Source: Liolophura sinensis
Taxonomy: Eukaryota; Mollusca; Polyplacophora; Chitonida; Chitonidae
Assembly (NCBI RefSeq): GCF_032854445.1
Contig: NC_088306.1
Span: 29,237,764 to 29,301,763, forward strand
Length of the DNA stretch: 64,000 nucleotides
Reading direction: 5' to 3'
Positions 11,488 through 24,789 of the stretch are shown piece after piece (the stretch's first letter is position 1; each line of letters opens with the position of its first letter). The notes below the pieces were generated by a model that saw nothing but the letters and a program-made list of their open reading frames with translations, was not told the origin of the DNA and did no database searches. The position numbers and the translations under genes are program-made.

Positions 11488-11655
11488 CCCACGAACCTCT
11501 CATCAATGCGCTCGCTGTGAGTTCAAGTCCAGCTCATGCTGGCTTCCTCTCCGGCCGGGAAGGTCCACCCATCATAATGCTGGCCGCCGTCGTATAAGTG
11601 AAATATTATTGAGTACGTGGTAAAACAGCAATCAAATAAATCATAAATAAATCTA
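11488..11655 (+). mobile_element. tRNA-derived SINE, 5'-truncated
   Basis: It contains the B-box region GTGAGTTCAAGTCCAGCTCA, then GCTGGCCGCCGTCGTATAAG and TGAAATATTATTGAGTACG, ending in repeated AATAAAT-like tails. It belongs to the same family as 19209-19470. Confidence 0.82.
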
Positions 11656-13279
11656 TTGCGTAGTATTTTATATATTCATGTAGTAATGTTGAGTGAATTG
11701 AAAAGCGCAATAGTTCCGCAATTCGTATCTAAGTCTTCATTCTTTTGGCTATAACACCGGACAGGGACAATGGAATACAGATGAAATTTTACATCTGTTA
11801 AACTAAAAAATTAACTTTCTGTGAACTACTCGGCCCAGCCGACACAACCGCGGGTGTAGCCACCCACAACGCTTGATCTAATACCCAGTAAGCCGCAATA
11901 AAGGTACCCCCAGCAAAGAGCCTTACAAGGGCGGGGGATTCCTCAGGCTTACCGACACCCTAATGTCGTTGACTTATGAATTATCAGGTTCAAGTGTAAC
12001 TGGAGAGCAAATAAACTTTTTTTCCTAAAACGGCCAGATCTGTTAGAGAGACTGTGAGAGTTCATTTAGTGGTCTGACAACTTTTCTAGAATAACTCTTT
12101 TCGTCTTGCTCGCTCATGTTCTTGTAATTCAGCAAAAACTACAACCGCAACATTATATGCTTCTTGAGTTTCTGTATGTGAATATATGAAAGTTTGGTCT
12201 GAGCGATACCTAAAGGTTAGTGTATGGACTTATATGGAATGTCTATTCATGGTTTATGTATCGGGATTTACGCTTGGAGGCTATGCGCATGCCTCAACGT
12301 CTTACATGGAACATGGCCATATCAGATACAGTTCATATTTCTATCCTTATTTCCATGACTTGTGTATAGACCTTCATGTTTGTAAATCGTAAGAGCTATA
12401 GACCTAAAGAATACACTTTGGAGTATACTGTAATTTGATCGGTTGTCTTTAACGAAATGGCTCATTGACTGACCAAAGTTCGATTCGATTGTATTGCCAA
12501 GTTATCATCAACATTTGGACGTCAGCATTTCGATGATCAGGCTAACAATGATCGATGACGTTTTGGAGTAGGCCTTCTGTTCACAGTGTTTCCTGTTATG
12601 CCGACTTTGCCAAAGATAAATATTCTTGATCGTGGCGTAAACAAATTTGGCCAAAAAAATTATAAATCACTGATTTATGCGTGTTCTAAAACAGCCTGCT
12701 GTGATAATGCCAGCAAGTGGAGGCTCTGTCATACACACCCCATTTAACACTCTCATCCAGTTGCCAGGGTAGCACGTGACTTAAAACTTGATCACGAGAT
12801 TTCCCGTCAGCTCGGCTGTGATCACAGAAAGGCTCGTACACTTGCGAGACTTGAGGAAATCCTCGTAAGTTGTTTACGTGAAATGCTCGTAATGTGGGAT
12901 TTAAATCCGTGCTGTGCTGATGTCACGCTTTAATGGATTTGATTTTGTACAATGTATGGAGCACGACAAAGCAAATATCCCACCGGATCTCCGACACCAA
13001 ATATCTCGTCGTTAAGTCCTTGGTTGAAGAGGGAGGAGTGGGAGTAATTTAAAGTAGTTTTAAATGAGTGAAAGCCAGAGTTTGCTGATTTTGAGTGTTT
13101 TAAATGCACTAGATGATTTCAAAGACTATATTTGCTCCAAAGCTTGAAGAAATGGTTTTCTATGCATCTGCATTTTAAGAACCCCCACCTTTAATGGGAG
13201 TGTGGTTGATGGAGTACTCAGTAAGTAACTCGAGATCCGTGACTTAACTGTTAGCTTGCTTAGCCAACGCCGTGTTGCA
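11656..13279. other. Intergenic DNA, nothing recognised
   Basis: Mixed AT-rich DNA. The scattered palindromic words (for example near 12785 and 12815) do not form a recognisable element. Confidence 0.35.
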
Positions 13280-13466
13280 AGGGCCTCTCAATAATGCGAT
13301 CACTGTGAGTTCAAGTCCAGATCTCCGTGGTTATGCTGTACGTGGGAAGGTCTGGAAGTGATGTATGTGCATTGCCCGGTTTCTTCCCACCGTAATGCTG
13401 GACGCCTTCGAAATAGTGAAATATTCTTCAGTACGATGTAAATCACCAAGAAAATAAATAAACAAA
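13280..13466 (+). mobile_element. tRNA-derived SINE, diverged 5'-truncated copy
   Basis: It has GTGAGTTCAAGTCCAGATCT (B-box region), CCCGGTTTCTTCCCACCGTA, AATGCTGGACGCCTTCGAAA and an AATAAATAAAC tail. It has more substitutions than the copies at 19209 and 31783, so it is probably older. Confidence 0.75.
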
Positions 13467-16204
13467 TATAATTTAAAAGCTATCTACGGAAAATTTGAAA
13501 TACATTTCAAGACTTTCAACCATTACCTTGAGTTCCCCCACTTCGGCGGGCTCTGATGATTCCTTCCCCCTCCCCCGCCCATCTCAAAAAAAATTGTTGG
13601 TTGCAAATTGTTGGATTTATAACTGGCTTTTTATCTTGCCTGTCTTATTTAAACTATCTTTTAACACGGAACATGATTATTAAAACTGTCAGCTTAACGC
13701 AGATCTGAGATTGGTTTTAAAGCGATTTACAAGCTCTTTGGCCATTATCTGACTATACACGATCAGTAATTTGAGAGACACTAGCAGATAGACTTTTAAA
13801 TTTTCCGCATCTCGCCTAAATCAAATGGCTCCAGCACACTAGCAGCACTTCACTGAGCCTTGTCTAAAAGTCTTATTCACCCTGAGAGCATTTCAATGTT
13901 TTTGTAGTTCGACGCGAATAGTTTTCTTGAATTGCCAATTTTTGTCATTCTTTACATCATCGTTTACGTGCTATCATTTTTTCCATTGTATTTCACTGTT
14001 GTTTTCATTTTGATACACTGGCTGTCAGGTTGAGAGATGGAGGAAATCCCCAGCAGGGGTAAACCACCAACATTTGTGCATGTCACTGAGACACTCACCC
14101 ATGTGTGACAGCCTCCCAAAGCGCCGTTAAGAAACCACAAACTATAAAAATGGGGTAATCTAGAAATTTACTCCATAATAGTTCTAATGTACCTCACTGG
14201 TGGGAATCGTCAAATATCAAAATTCACATTTAATTTAGACCGCTGTCTACACCGCGGTATTATCATTTGGCTTAGAGTGAGGGATATTGTACCTGTAATT
14301 ACCGATGGCCACTGAATGCAAAGAATGAATGTTGAGCGATATATGAGTATACCTGCATGACTGTAGACAGGATTACATTTATTATGGGTTATTTAATGTC
14401 TTTAACATGCTTAGTTGTCTCATTTTAATTGCTCCCATTCAAACAATTTGTGGTGAATTTTGTTTTTACAGTAGATTTTGAATATTTCTATGTCATTCGG
14501 AGTCGACCCTACATTCTCTAGGCAATGATGAAATTGTCATTCAATACATACATGTAATTCAACATTCGTCTCTTCCCTCGCCTGTGGAGAAATATACTCC
14601 ATCAGCTAGTCTTTTGCGCGAAGCGATTTTATCTTGAAGGTGCAAGAGCAGTCACCGTATATAACACATATCCACACAAACTTGCAAGCATTGGACTTTC
14701 GCGTCCTGATACAGTAAAACTTTTTGTCCAACCATCAATCTGCACCGAAATCGACTTTTGTCACGAAAAGGAAATATGTTTAACACGTTGTATATCCCTT
14801 CTACCACTGCTCGGTCACAAACCTTTTGAGGTCGCCATTTAGGCTGCGAGTTTGTCAGGATGGTTGTTAAGTGCCTGGTAGCGTGTGGCGATCTGTTCAC
14901 TTTCACCCATGATTCGGAATGTATTCCGCCGTATAATAGAACTATATTACTGAGTCGTGTATCAAACCCCATAATGGATTTTTTTTTTACATTTTTAGTA
15001 CAATATAACCTTAACAAATGAATTTTATTTTATCTCTTATAGAGTATAATCTAACGACAGTATTGTTTTAGAGCCGGAAAAATTTTTGGGAAAGAATTTT
15101 TGGGAAATTCTATCAGAAAAATTAAAAGAATGTAGTCTATTCGCGGATACAGCAGTGTATTCTGCGTGGAGTTTGTTCTGACCGGATGTTGGTGTAGCTA
15201 TAGTAAAACAAATTAATTATTATTATTATTGAAATATATACTCTGTACGGCATAAATCTCTAATCCAATAAAAATGGATAAATCAATATATAAGATAATC
15301 TCATGAAATAAATTTTATTTTTCAGAGGCCACTCACATTCATACGTTTGATACATTTTGTACACGTGAACGTTTAAATGGAGTGGGCTTGATGTAGATTG
15401 TCGCCATTGATGGGAATGGCTAAGAAAACTTAAATTTAATTTTGCGAAACAGGGTTCAGTTTCCATAACAATCAATCTGTCTATCAATCTATCAGCAGGA
15501 AGTAAGCGTTTCAGGCGTCATGAAAATGTTGACTAAAAGTTTGTTTAAACCCCATGTAAAACACTTAGAATGCACGTAACACGTGCCAGCTACATTGCAC
15601 ATGTAAACGACTGACCAGCTTTTTTGAGGTGTGTTGCGCGGGCTTTTGTTCGAATGTGACTGTGTGTGATCGCGCTAGACAACAACGTAAATTCAGGCAG
15701 AGGACTTGGCGGCTAATTGACATGTCGCGTGCATCCACAAAGGGTTTTGCCAGATAATGCAATTGAAAAGTTATAACATCTGTGCTCACAGTCAGGAACA
15801 AAGGACAAAATGCTGAAAAAAAAATGCATGTGTAATCCCGAGTTTGTATTGCTGTTTATAAACAAAGGCCGCCTCTCGCATGCACAGTGAGCCTTGTCCG
15901 TGCGGTAGGGTGACACCGGGCTATATACGCATTTGTATTGTCGTTGTGATATATAGTCTGTAGATGATAATGCCTACCAAAAAAATAAAAATAAATTGAA
16001 AACTTTCTTCTATAATATAGTTGTGTTTCACCGTACTAAATTAAACAGATATATAGCTTCTAAGCGTAGTGTGGACATGGATATCAATCATGTAGGAAAA
16101 CCATGCGAATATCGAGCATTTTTCATGGGTAAATGTGAAAATATTTAACTCAATTGTACAGTTTCTTTATGACTTTTGCATATAAATATCCCTTCTGGAT
16201 AATT
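13467..16204. other. Intergenic DNA, nothing recognised
   Basis: No gene can be supported. Several minus-strand frames of 60-120 codons (14652-15017, 15260-15487, 15565-15916) lack known motifs and look like chance open frames in AT-rich DNA. Confidence 0.35.
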
Positions 16205-16455
16205 GGCGTCCTTCTGGCTGATTCACTCACCTAAATGAAGTGACCTGATACGCAGACAGTGAGGTCGAGGGTTCGAAACCTGCTCTTGCATGTTCTACGG
16301 TTTTAATCAAGAGATTTGTCAGCGAATTGACAAGCTATGGGCCTCACTTCACTCTAAACAGCCCGGTTTCCCCTACCCATAAAACTGACCACTGACTGTT
16401 GCATGAATACCAGATATAACTATTTGCCCGTCCCCTGCCGGGCAAAGGTGTCTTT
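16205..16455 (+). mobile_element. Second tRNA-derived SINE family
   Basis: GAGGTCGAGGGTTCGAAACC at about 16261-16280 carries a textbook B box (GGTTCGAAACC), about 50 bp after TGGCTGATTCAC. The body ends CCCGGTTTCCCCTACCCATAAAACTGACC, a form shared by several marine invertebrate SINEs. It differs from the family at 19209. Confidence 0.6.
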
Positions 16456-16474
16456 ATGACCATTTTATGACCAT

Positions 16475-16690
16475 TTAATAGATGACTATGTCTTGTATAA
16501 CATCAGAAAGGGGACATACAACTTCATGAATCTTCTTCAATATTTCGCAAGCTTTCTCCTCCAACTGACGAGAACTTTCAACAACGTTATTGCTTTTAAC
16601 CAATTTCGACATTCTGAATTCTTCAATGGAGTGTAGAACACATTCTCGGTAAAATGGAACGCAATGTTTGCTCTGATTTATTGGTTTCAT
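16475..16690 (-). CDS. Unrecognised 71-codon open frame
   Basis: It is ATG-started and has a plausible soluble, amphipathic composition (QLEEKACEILKKIHEVVCPL). No homology is recalled, the length is short, and no flanking exon is evident. It could be a fragment of a larger gene or chance. Confidence 0.15.
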   Translation of the reverse strand: MKPINQSKHCVPFYRECVLHSIEEFRMSKLVKSNNVVESSRQLEEKACEILKKIHEVVCPLSDVIQDIVIY

Positions 16691-17379
16691 GGGTTTAATC
16701 TATTCTCAGCACAGAGGTTCACTCTTGACTGTGTTTAAGGATGTTGTCATTACTTCAGAAATTGTACGCTTTTTACGCAAGCGAGTGAACAACGGTAATT
16801 TTATTCTACAAATTTCGGCATTCTCTGAACTATTTTTCACGTGGTGGAAAAGTTCTGGCGAAGATACATAACCTCGGGAGAGCAACACGCAATGTTGATG
16901 CATACGTTGCTTCCAAATATACATTGTACACGTATGTTAGTACTCAAGCTTTATTTCATTCACACGATTCAGACAGTTCATTACTCGCTGATGAATATGT
17001 GATGGTCACACTTCATTGAGGACACACCCGTCCATTCAAGGTGTCCATTCGCGTCCATTCAAGGTGTCCATTCGCTGGCTTACCGGTTTGACCATTGAAT
17101 GCAGATTATGATCCTATGATATTGTAATATACGTGTAACACAGTGACCTTTGCTGTTTGCCACCTTATCTCCTTACCAGGCTACAGTCATTAGCTCCACA
17201 TATTAATTACATAAAGGACAATTATAATTTATTTATTTATTCATTTGATGTTTTACGCCCTGTTCTGGAATGTTTTACTTTACTATATGAAGTCAGGCTT
17301 AAATGAGTAGAACTACTGGGGGAACTACTGGTTAGTGCGGATGAAAGGCGGGACAGAGATTTGAATAGTCGTATATGTA

Positions 17380-17600
17380 CTTTTTGCTCCTTCTCTCTGA
17401 GAACGGAGGGCTTAGGGCAAGGAAACATGACTTGATGGACTGGTGTAAGGGTGATGTGACTTGGTGGGGTGTCATGTCTGGCATCTTCGGTATGATACTT
17501 CATTGGTGTCAGCACTTTGGCGGCATGGGCTCACCCTGCCACAAAAAGGCATGGTATATATACACACACACCTAACGATTCCTCTTCGTCATATAACTGA
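17380..17600 (+). mobile_element. SINE/MITE-like element with 'GGTGTCATGTCTGGC' body
   Basis: It shares the body GACTTGGTGGGGTGTCATGT, CATGGGCTCACCCTGCCACA and a TATAACTGAAAAAGTG tail with copies at 28425, 36745, 40512 and 45705, and in reverse at 24575. This widespread body follows a tRNA-like head in the 24.6-kb copy, so it is a SINE family. Confidence 0.65.
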
Positions 17601-17897
17601 AAAAGTGTGAAGTACCCCTTAATTCCCGAGTATACATACATACACATATTATATGGGTGGAGGAATCCGGACACGGCCTGTGGAAACCAATGTATCTCGC
17701 GGTTACCTGTAACACCTCTCAATAAATAATGTCGGGGGCTGTATTCGGGCATGTCACCTTATTTGCTAAAGGCTAGTGGTTTCTCGGTTGCACTCATTCG
17801 TCAAACTATCGGGCAGACAGTAACCACTATACTTTTTGGTCGGAAATAGTTCTTGAACATTTGACTTGGTACCGGCTAACTCCTCAACCTTTTCAAT

Positions 17898-17978
17898 ACA
17901 TTTATTTATTTATTCATTTGATTGGTGTTTTACGCTGTCCTCAACAATATTTCACTTATACAACGGTGGCCATCATTA
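17898..17978 (-). mobile_element. tRNA-derived SINE, 3' end only
   Basis: TTTGATTGGTGTTTTACGCT and ATATTTCACTTATACAACGG are the reverse complement of the tail of the 19209-19470 family. The copy stops after about 80 bp. Confidence 0.78.
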
Positions 17979-18949
17979 AGCTGGGCTAAATGTTATACGC
18001 CAGGCTTCAGTCATAATACGAGCCAATACGAAACTAATAGGGTTTTTGTCCACATTAATGGTAAGCTAGACTTAGCTGCTCATGCACTTTTGAACAGCTG
18101 TATCGGACTCAGCATCTGTTATATTACTAGCTATTATACAAGGATGGCTGATTTTAAATGTGTCTAGTACTGAGTATATCAATGTTGTACTGAGTATACT
18201 GATAATAATAAACAAAGCAAACAAACAGCACATTAATGTATCACCAGCACAGTTTGCAAATACCATCCTTACATCACCAAACATCAAAGATACCTCCAGT
18301 AAACTGAGCCAACCATCGATACACCATCAAGTATAACTTTTACCATCAAGATATTTGTTTACAGCGTGCAAAAACAGTGTACTACATGTGGAAAGTGCAT
18401 TGGAGTATACTATAAGTATTGTTTTGATTTTAATTTAAAACATGCATGGAAATGTCGACTATGTCATTCGATTTTCATACAGGAATACGTTAATAAATAA
18501 CATTTTAAATGCGCTTTTGTCGTGACCAGTGATATGTTCAACGGGTGGAAAATACGTAGATACGTCCATAATTATAACTCATTTGCATAGACAGAATACA
18601 TTTTATGATTCAATAAAACCATCGAATTTACAGAAAGTTAACAGAAAAAGGAGAGAGGTTTCAATTTGAGGTGCATTTACACGATTAGCCAAAGTGAATT
18701 TTCGACTAATCATTTGAAGATTATGACGAGAAACTGCTTTGGATTGGTTAGGCTGGGCTGTCGACAGAGGTGTTTCCTACAAGTGGTAAGCTAAAAAAAG
18801 CGGTTCCAGGACTTTTGGTCATTTAACATCTGACAAATTTACATTTCGTGTTAGTTTAGCTCACATTTGACGCTTCAAATTAGCAAATAGATTATGTCGA
18901 CTTCAAACCAATCGAGTAGATGCCTCACGTATTGACGTTACTAAGCCAG

Positions 18950-19165
18950 TGTGGCTTCTGTCCGACGTCCTTAATGCTTGATGAGTGGAACCGTGTGTTC
19001 GATTCCAGCTGGCTGTAGCTTTACGTTTGGAGGTCTGTCGGGTGGTTGCCAGGAGGCGGTGATTTTCACTGGGCTCTTCTCGGTTTCCTCCACTCGCTTA
19101 TGGTCACCTTATTAAGGCGCTTTATTAACACCAGTGAAATAAATGAATAATTAAATGAAGATTAT
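18950..19165 (+). mobile_element. tRNA-derived SINE, diverged
   Basis: It holds a B-box-like GTGTGTTCGATTCC, then a SINE body with CTCGGTTTCCTCCACTCGCT and an AATAAATGAATAATTAAATG tail. It lies just left of a full SINE copy. Confidence 0.55.
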
Positions 19166-19208
19166 CCTCTTAATGCTATAAAATTGTCTTTGGAAAACAT
19201 ATCTCAGC

Positions 19209-19470
19209 GGGGCCTCCGTGGCTCAGTTGGTTAGTGCGCTAGCGCAGCGTAATGACCCTCACCAATGCGGTCGCTGTGAGCTCAATTCCAGCTCATTCTG
19301 GCTTCCTCTCCTGCCGTACGTGGGAAGGTGTGGCAGCAACCTGCGGCTTGTCGTGGGTTGCCCCCGGGCTCTGCCCGGTTTCCTCCCACCATAATGCTGG
19401 CCGCCGTCGTATAAGTGAAATATTGTTGAGTACGGCGTAAAACACCAATCAAATAAATAAAGAAATCCAA
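19209..19470 (+). mobile_element. tRNA-derived SINE, full-length reference copy
   Basis: It starts GGGGCCTCCGTGGCTCAGTT, with an A box TGGCTCAGTTGG and a B box in GTGAGCTCAATTCC about 55 bp on. The body reads CCCGGTTTCCTCCCACCATA, GCTGGCCGCCGTCGTATAAG and AGTACGGCGTAAAACACCAA, ending in an AATAAAT tail. RNA polymerase III would transcribe such an element, and retrotransposition would need a partner LINE, which is not visible here. Confidence 0.9.
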
Positions 19471-21907
19471 CATATCTCAGCATATCCCATATATTGCCAC
19501 GTCGCAAAGCTATCTGAGGATATTTGTCTATGTGTTGAAACTCTTAATCATGCATCGTAGTGTAGGAGAGTGACCATGCCATGCTGCGGTTCCGAGTAGG
19601 CCAGTAGTAGATAAATAGTCAGTAGTAAATGTAATCCATGATCATCAGAACTTAGGGTTTTATTTATTCAGTTATTTTTATACATTTGTTAACTACTAGG
19701 CCATGGGGGGGGGGGGGGGGCCTTAACTGACATTTTTGCCCCCCCCCCCCCAAAAAAAAGAAGAAAAAACAGATTCGAGGCCGGATTTCAGTCGATAAGT
19801 GTGACCACTTGCCAACTGTCACACTGTGGAAGCTGATGCGGTTTTGCTCTCTATATATTATGTCTTTTATTTTATATTTAATTTGTTTCCCATATCTTTA
19901 TTTCCATTGAACATTGAGTGTTTTTTTTGGAACATCTACTCTATTGAAATGCAAACGTTCTCTTAACGGTTAACATTCACCTGTATTTACTGTATATAGC
20001 AAGCTATAGCCCATCATATCCTTATGAAGGCTCTGACATTATCGTAAGCCTATATATAACGATCAGCTTATTTGACATAATGCCCCCCCCCCCCCCCCCC
20101 CTACCCTCCGCCCCCCATCCGCAGCCACCACACTGTCCTACCCACCACACTGCACTACTGATTACATCTTAAATGTCCTTTTTTTGGCAGAACTCTGTCA
20201 ATACATTTATGGTAAGTGTTGAAGGCCTGCAACTGCATCATGGGGATTCTATATTGGAAATACACCGAATCGAATTCTCGTTATGCATATATATGTAAAT
20301 TGCCTCTTCACAAGATTTAATCCATACTATTGTCCAACGCTATAATAATTCTCAAGAAGAACAATATTTAAGGAAGGCTGTGTTATGCAGCCGATGCTGT
20401 TGATTTTAAAGTTGTAAAAATACAAATGGGCCTACATGGCTTTACATGGCTTAGTTCTACCTTCAGTTCAGTCCAGCTTATATTTAGCCAACGGGGATAC
20501 CGAGACAAAAGAGGAATAGAAAACAAACAAAAATAATAATATAAAAAATAAAATAAATACCAGGAGCTCCTTATTTTTTAACATTATTCATACCTTCATA
20601 AAACACCGTTTTATGTGCTTTGCAATGAAAATGCATATGGCCTCTTACCTGCCAAAGCATAGGTAAGATATCAGCATTTAAACACAGGGCTGCACATGTA
20701 GCTTTATGCATTAATTCATAACATTGTCCACGCTTTATGAATCCATTATAGCCTGCAACGCTTGGATAGTTCCTAAAAACAACAGTATTTAATACATAGG
20801 ATATTACGTAGTAAAACTGACACGCGTGACTCCATAACCTTTAGATTTCATGCACTTAGCTATATAATATAGTTAAGACGAACGGCATAGAGAGTAAAAC
20901 TAGAGCGGTGGCAACAGTGTGGCCACTGTGACTTTGAGAAAAAATATATCTTTAAATATATATATATAAGTATGCTTTATGCATCCCCTTTTTTATGTTT
21001 AATGGCTTAATTTAACGGGTATGGGATTTCCAAGATAACATTGCAGGCAGTAGCAACCTAAGGCACCCGTACAGTTACAGGTGCACTAAAGATTTAAGCA
21101 GAAACGGAAGTAATTAATATTTGTTGTATCAATATGCACTTGGTATACAGTGCGAAAGCAGTTTCAACAGCACAAGTCATGGTTTGCAATGGACTGTGGT
21201 TCCAAATACGCAGTGTGCTAATTCATAATTGGATATTCTGTTTTTGTCTGGTTTTGTAAGGTGATGTACACCCGATGCAGGTGTACGTGTGTAAAACGGA
21301 ATGTTTAATTAAACAATACACAGATTGCGCGAGCAACATCACATTCGTCTGTGAGTGCAGGAACAATCAATTTTGGGTGGCAAGACAACGAGCCTGTGTA
21401 GTGTGGTGTAAATGGAGGTAATGTATATGTAACAATAAATGAATACATATAGCCTGGAATGAAGTACGAGTTCGTCTGCAGAACAACAACACCCGTACAT
21501 TTCCATGGTGATATTAGACGATTTTGCATCCGACATATGATTAAATGCATGAAACAGCGAATAACGTTTAAAACGAGAAAGTTGACATTTACTAAGATGA
21601 CATGCTGATAATGAGATAGTATAATAAGACATTAAAAAGACGGTGACAAGACGGGACACCTAATACAGCAGAGATGCTGTGATATTGTCATAGTGTGCCA
21701 CGTGCATTTGTTTACACCATATCACATGTGTTATGTTCACATCACATGACCAGCTCCCCTTTTTTAATATGCATGACGTTGCAGCATTGTCTATTTGAAT
21801 GGAGACGCTATTTCGAGTCCTTTATTTATTTATACTTTCTTTCGTCAAAAGTCCGGTAACATAAAAGTATTACAGATGCCATATGAAACATCCATTTTTG
21901 CAGAGAG
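19471..21907. other. Intergenic DNA with homopolymer tracts
   Basis: No gene is recognised. Notable tracts are G16 (19705-19720) with C13 (19739-19751), and C19 (20083-20101). The rest is AT-rich with no repeat family I can name. Confidence 0.4.
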
Positions 21908-21968
21908 TTATTTATTTATTTGATTGGTGTTTTACGTCGTACTCAACAATATTTCACTTATACGACGG
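21908..21968 (-). mobile_element. tRNA-derived SINE interrupted by assembly gap
   Basis: TTGATTGGTGTTTTACGTCG and ATATTTCACTTATACGACGG form the inverted tail of the 19209 family. The next base is N, so the rest of the copy lies in the gap. Confidence 0.82.
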
Positions 21969-22168
21969 NNNNNNNNNNNNNNNNNNNNNNNNNNNNNNNN
22001 NNNNNNNNNNNNNNNNNNNNNNNNNNNNNNNNNNNNNNNNNNNNNNNNNNNNNNNNNNNNNNNNNNNNNNNNNNNNNNNNNNNNNNNNNNNNNNNNNNNN
22101 NNNNNNNNNNNNNNNNNNNNNNNNNNNNNNNNNNNNNNNNNNNNNNNNNNNNNNNNNNNNNNNNNNNN
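21969..22168. other. Assembly gap (200 N)
   Basis: Exactly 200 undetermined bases between a SINE tail and the 83-bp satellite. The round size suggests a nominal placeholder, so the real distance and the true left end of the satellite are unknown. Any open frame that crosses it is an artefact. Confidence 0.98.
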
Positions 22169-24570
22169 CCTAATACACCTTTACTGGGTAGGACACGATA
22201 GCTTCCAAGATACATGTAGGATCAAACTAACCTGTGTATATGCAGATATTCACTAATACACCTTTACTGGGTAGGACCCGATAGCTTCCATGATACATGT
22301 AGGGACCAACTTATCCTGTGTACATGCAGATATTTCCTAATACACCTTTACTGGGTAGGACCCGATAGCTTCCATGATACATGTAGGATCAAACTATCCT
22401 GTGTATATGCAGATATTTCCTATACTCCTTTACTGGGTAGGACCCGATAGCTTCCATATACATGTAGGACAAACTATCCTGTGTATATGCAGATACTCCT
22501 AATAATCAATTTACTGGGTAGGACACGATAGCTTCCAAGATACATGTAGGACCAAACTATCCTGTGTATATGCAGATATTCCCTAATAATCATTTACTGG
22601 GTAGGACCCGATAGCTTCCATGATACATGTAGGATCAAACTATCCTGTGTATATGCAGATATTCCCTAATACACCTTTACTGGGTAAGGACCCGATAGCT
22701 TCCAAGATACATGTAGGACCAAACTATCGGTGTATATGCAGATATTCCCTAATAATCATTTACTGGGTAGGACCGATAACTTCCAAGATACATGTAGGAC
22801 CAAACTATCCTGTGTATATGCAGATATTCCCTAATAATCATTTACTGGGTAGGACCCGATAGCTTCCAAGATACATGTAGGATCAAAACTATCCTGTGTA
22901 TATGCAGATATTCCCTAATTACTCCTTTACTGGGTAGGACCCGATAAATTCCAAGATACATGAAGGATCAAACTATCCTGTGTATATGCAGATATTCCCT
23001 AATACACCTTTACCTGTTTAGGACCCGATAGCTTCCAAGATACATGTAGGACCAAACTATCCTGTGTATATGCAGATATTCCCTAATACACCTTTACTGG
23101 GTAGGACCCGATAACTTCCAAGATACATGTAGGACCAAACTATCCTGTGTATATGCAGATATTCCCTAATACACCTTTACTGGGTAGGACCCGATAAATT
23201 CCAAGATACATGTAGGATCAAACTATCCGGTGTATATGCAGATATTCCCTAATACACCTTTACTGGGTAGGTCCCGATAGCTTCCATGATTCATGTAGGA
23301 CCAAACTATCCTGTGTATATGCAGATATTCCCTAATACTCCTTTACTGGGTAGGACCCGATAGCTTCCATGATACATGTAGGACCAAACTATCCTGTGTA
23401 TATGCAGATATTCCCTAATACTCCTTTACTGGGTAGGACCCGATAACTTCCAAGATACATGTAGGACCAAACCATCCTGTGTATATGCAGATATTCCCTA
23501 ATACTCCTTTACTAGGTAGGACCCGATAGCTTCCAAGATACATGTAGGACCAAACAATCCTGTGTATATGCAGATATTCCCTAATACACCTTTACTGGGT
23601 AGGACCCGATAACTTCCAAGATACATGTAGGACCAAACTTATCCTGTGTACATGCAGATATTCCTAATACACCTTTACTGGGTAGGACACGATAGCTTCC
23701 AAGATACATGTAGGACCAAACTTATCCTGTGTACATGCAGATATTTCCTAATACACCTTTACTGGGTAGGACCCGATAGCTTCCATGATACATGTAGGAT
23801 CAAACTATCCTGTGTATATGCAGATATTCCCTAATACTCCTTTACTGGGTAGGACACGATAGCTTCCATGATACATGTAGGACCAAACTATCCTGCGTAT
23901 ATGCAGATATTCCCTAATACTCCTTTACTGGGTAGGACCCGATAGCTTCCATGATACATGTAGGACCAAACTTATCCTGTGTACATGCAGATATTCCCTA
24001 ATACACCTTTACTGGGTAGGACACGATAGCTTCCATGATACATGTAGGACCAAACTTATCCTGTGTACATGCAGATATTTCCTAATACACCTTTACTGGG
24101 TAGGACCCGATAGCTTCCATGATACATGTAGGATCAAACTATCCTGTGTATATGCAGATATTCCCTAATACTCCTTTACTGGGTAGGACCCGATAGCTTC
24201 CAAGATACATGTAGGATCAAACTATCCTGTGTATATGCAGATATTTCCTAATACACCTTTACTGGGTAGGACCCGATAACTTCCAAGATACATGTAGGAC
24301 CAAACTATCCTGTATATATGCAGATATTTCCTAATACACCTTTACTGGGTAGGTCCCGATAGCTTCCATGATACATGTAGGACCAAACTATCCTGTGTAT
24401 ATGCAGATATTCCCTAATACTCCTTTACTGGGTAGGACCCGATAACTTCCAAGATACATGTAGGACCAAACTATCCTGTGTATATGCAGATATTCCCTAA
24501 TACTCCTTTACTGGGTAGGACCCGATAACTTCCATGATTCATGTAGGATCAAACTATCCTGTGTATATGC
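22169..24570. repeat. 83-bp satellite array, about 29 copies
   Basis: The unit contains CCTAATACACCTTTACTGGG, TAGGACCCGATAGCTTCCAA, GATACATGTAGGACCAAACT and ATCCTGTGTATATGCAGATA. Variants alternate (AAGATACAT/ATGATACAT, ACC/ATC, TATATGC/TACATGC). The right end is at about 24570. The left end runs into the 200-N gap, so the copy number is a minimum. Confidence 0.96.
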
Positions 24571-24574
24571 TCCT

Positions 24575-24789
24575 TCACTGAGAAAACATGCCAAAGACAA
24601 GTAAGATGCCCCACCCGAGTCATGATACTAGCATGGGTCAACCAGTCGTTGCACTTCTCCTTCATGCTGAACGCTAAGCGATTAAGCTACAACTTCCTCT
24701 TTCAAAGTCTTAGTTGTGACCTGACTGAGGATTGATTCTGGACCACCCGCCCCCGAAGCAGACGCTCTACCATCTGAGCTATCCGAACC
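24575..24789 (-). mobile_element. SINE with tRNA-like head (Meta-SINE-like)
   Basis: The minus strand starts CCGGTTCGGATAGCTCAGAT, with an A box TAGCTCAGATGG. A degenerate B box lies in GGTCCAGAATCAATCC, and the body includes CTTAATCGCTTAGCGTTCAG and GACTGGTTGACCCATGC. This head-plus-body layout resembles tRNA-derived SINEs common in marine lophotrochozoans. The family name is from memory. Confidence 0.65.

Noticed and set aside
20190-20220. Possible 21-nt microexon (TTGGCAG|AACTCTGTC..ATG|GTAAGT) for MFS gene 1
   Set aside because: The terminal exon at 7099-7154 completes that gene with the correct phase and a stop, so the distant microexon is not needed.
21883-22256. Open frames crossing the N gap
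   Set aside because: Most residues are undetermined; these are artefacts of the 200-N gap.
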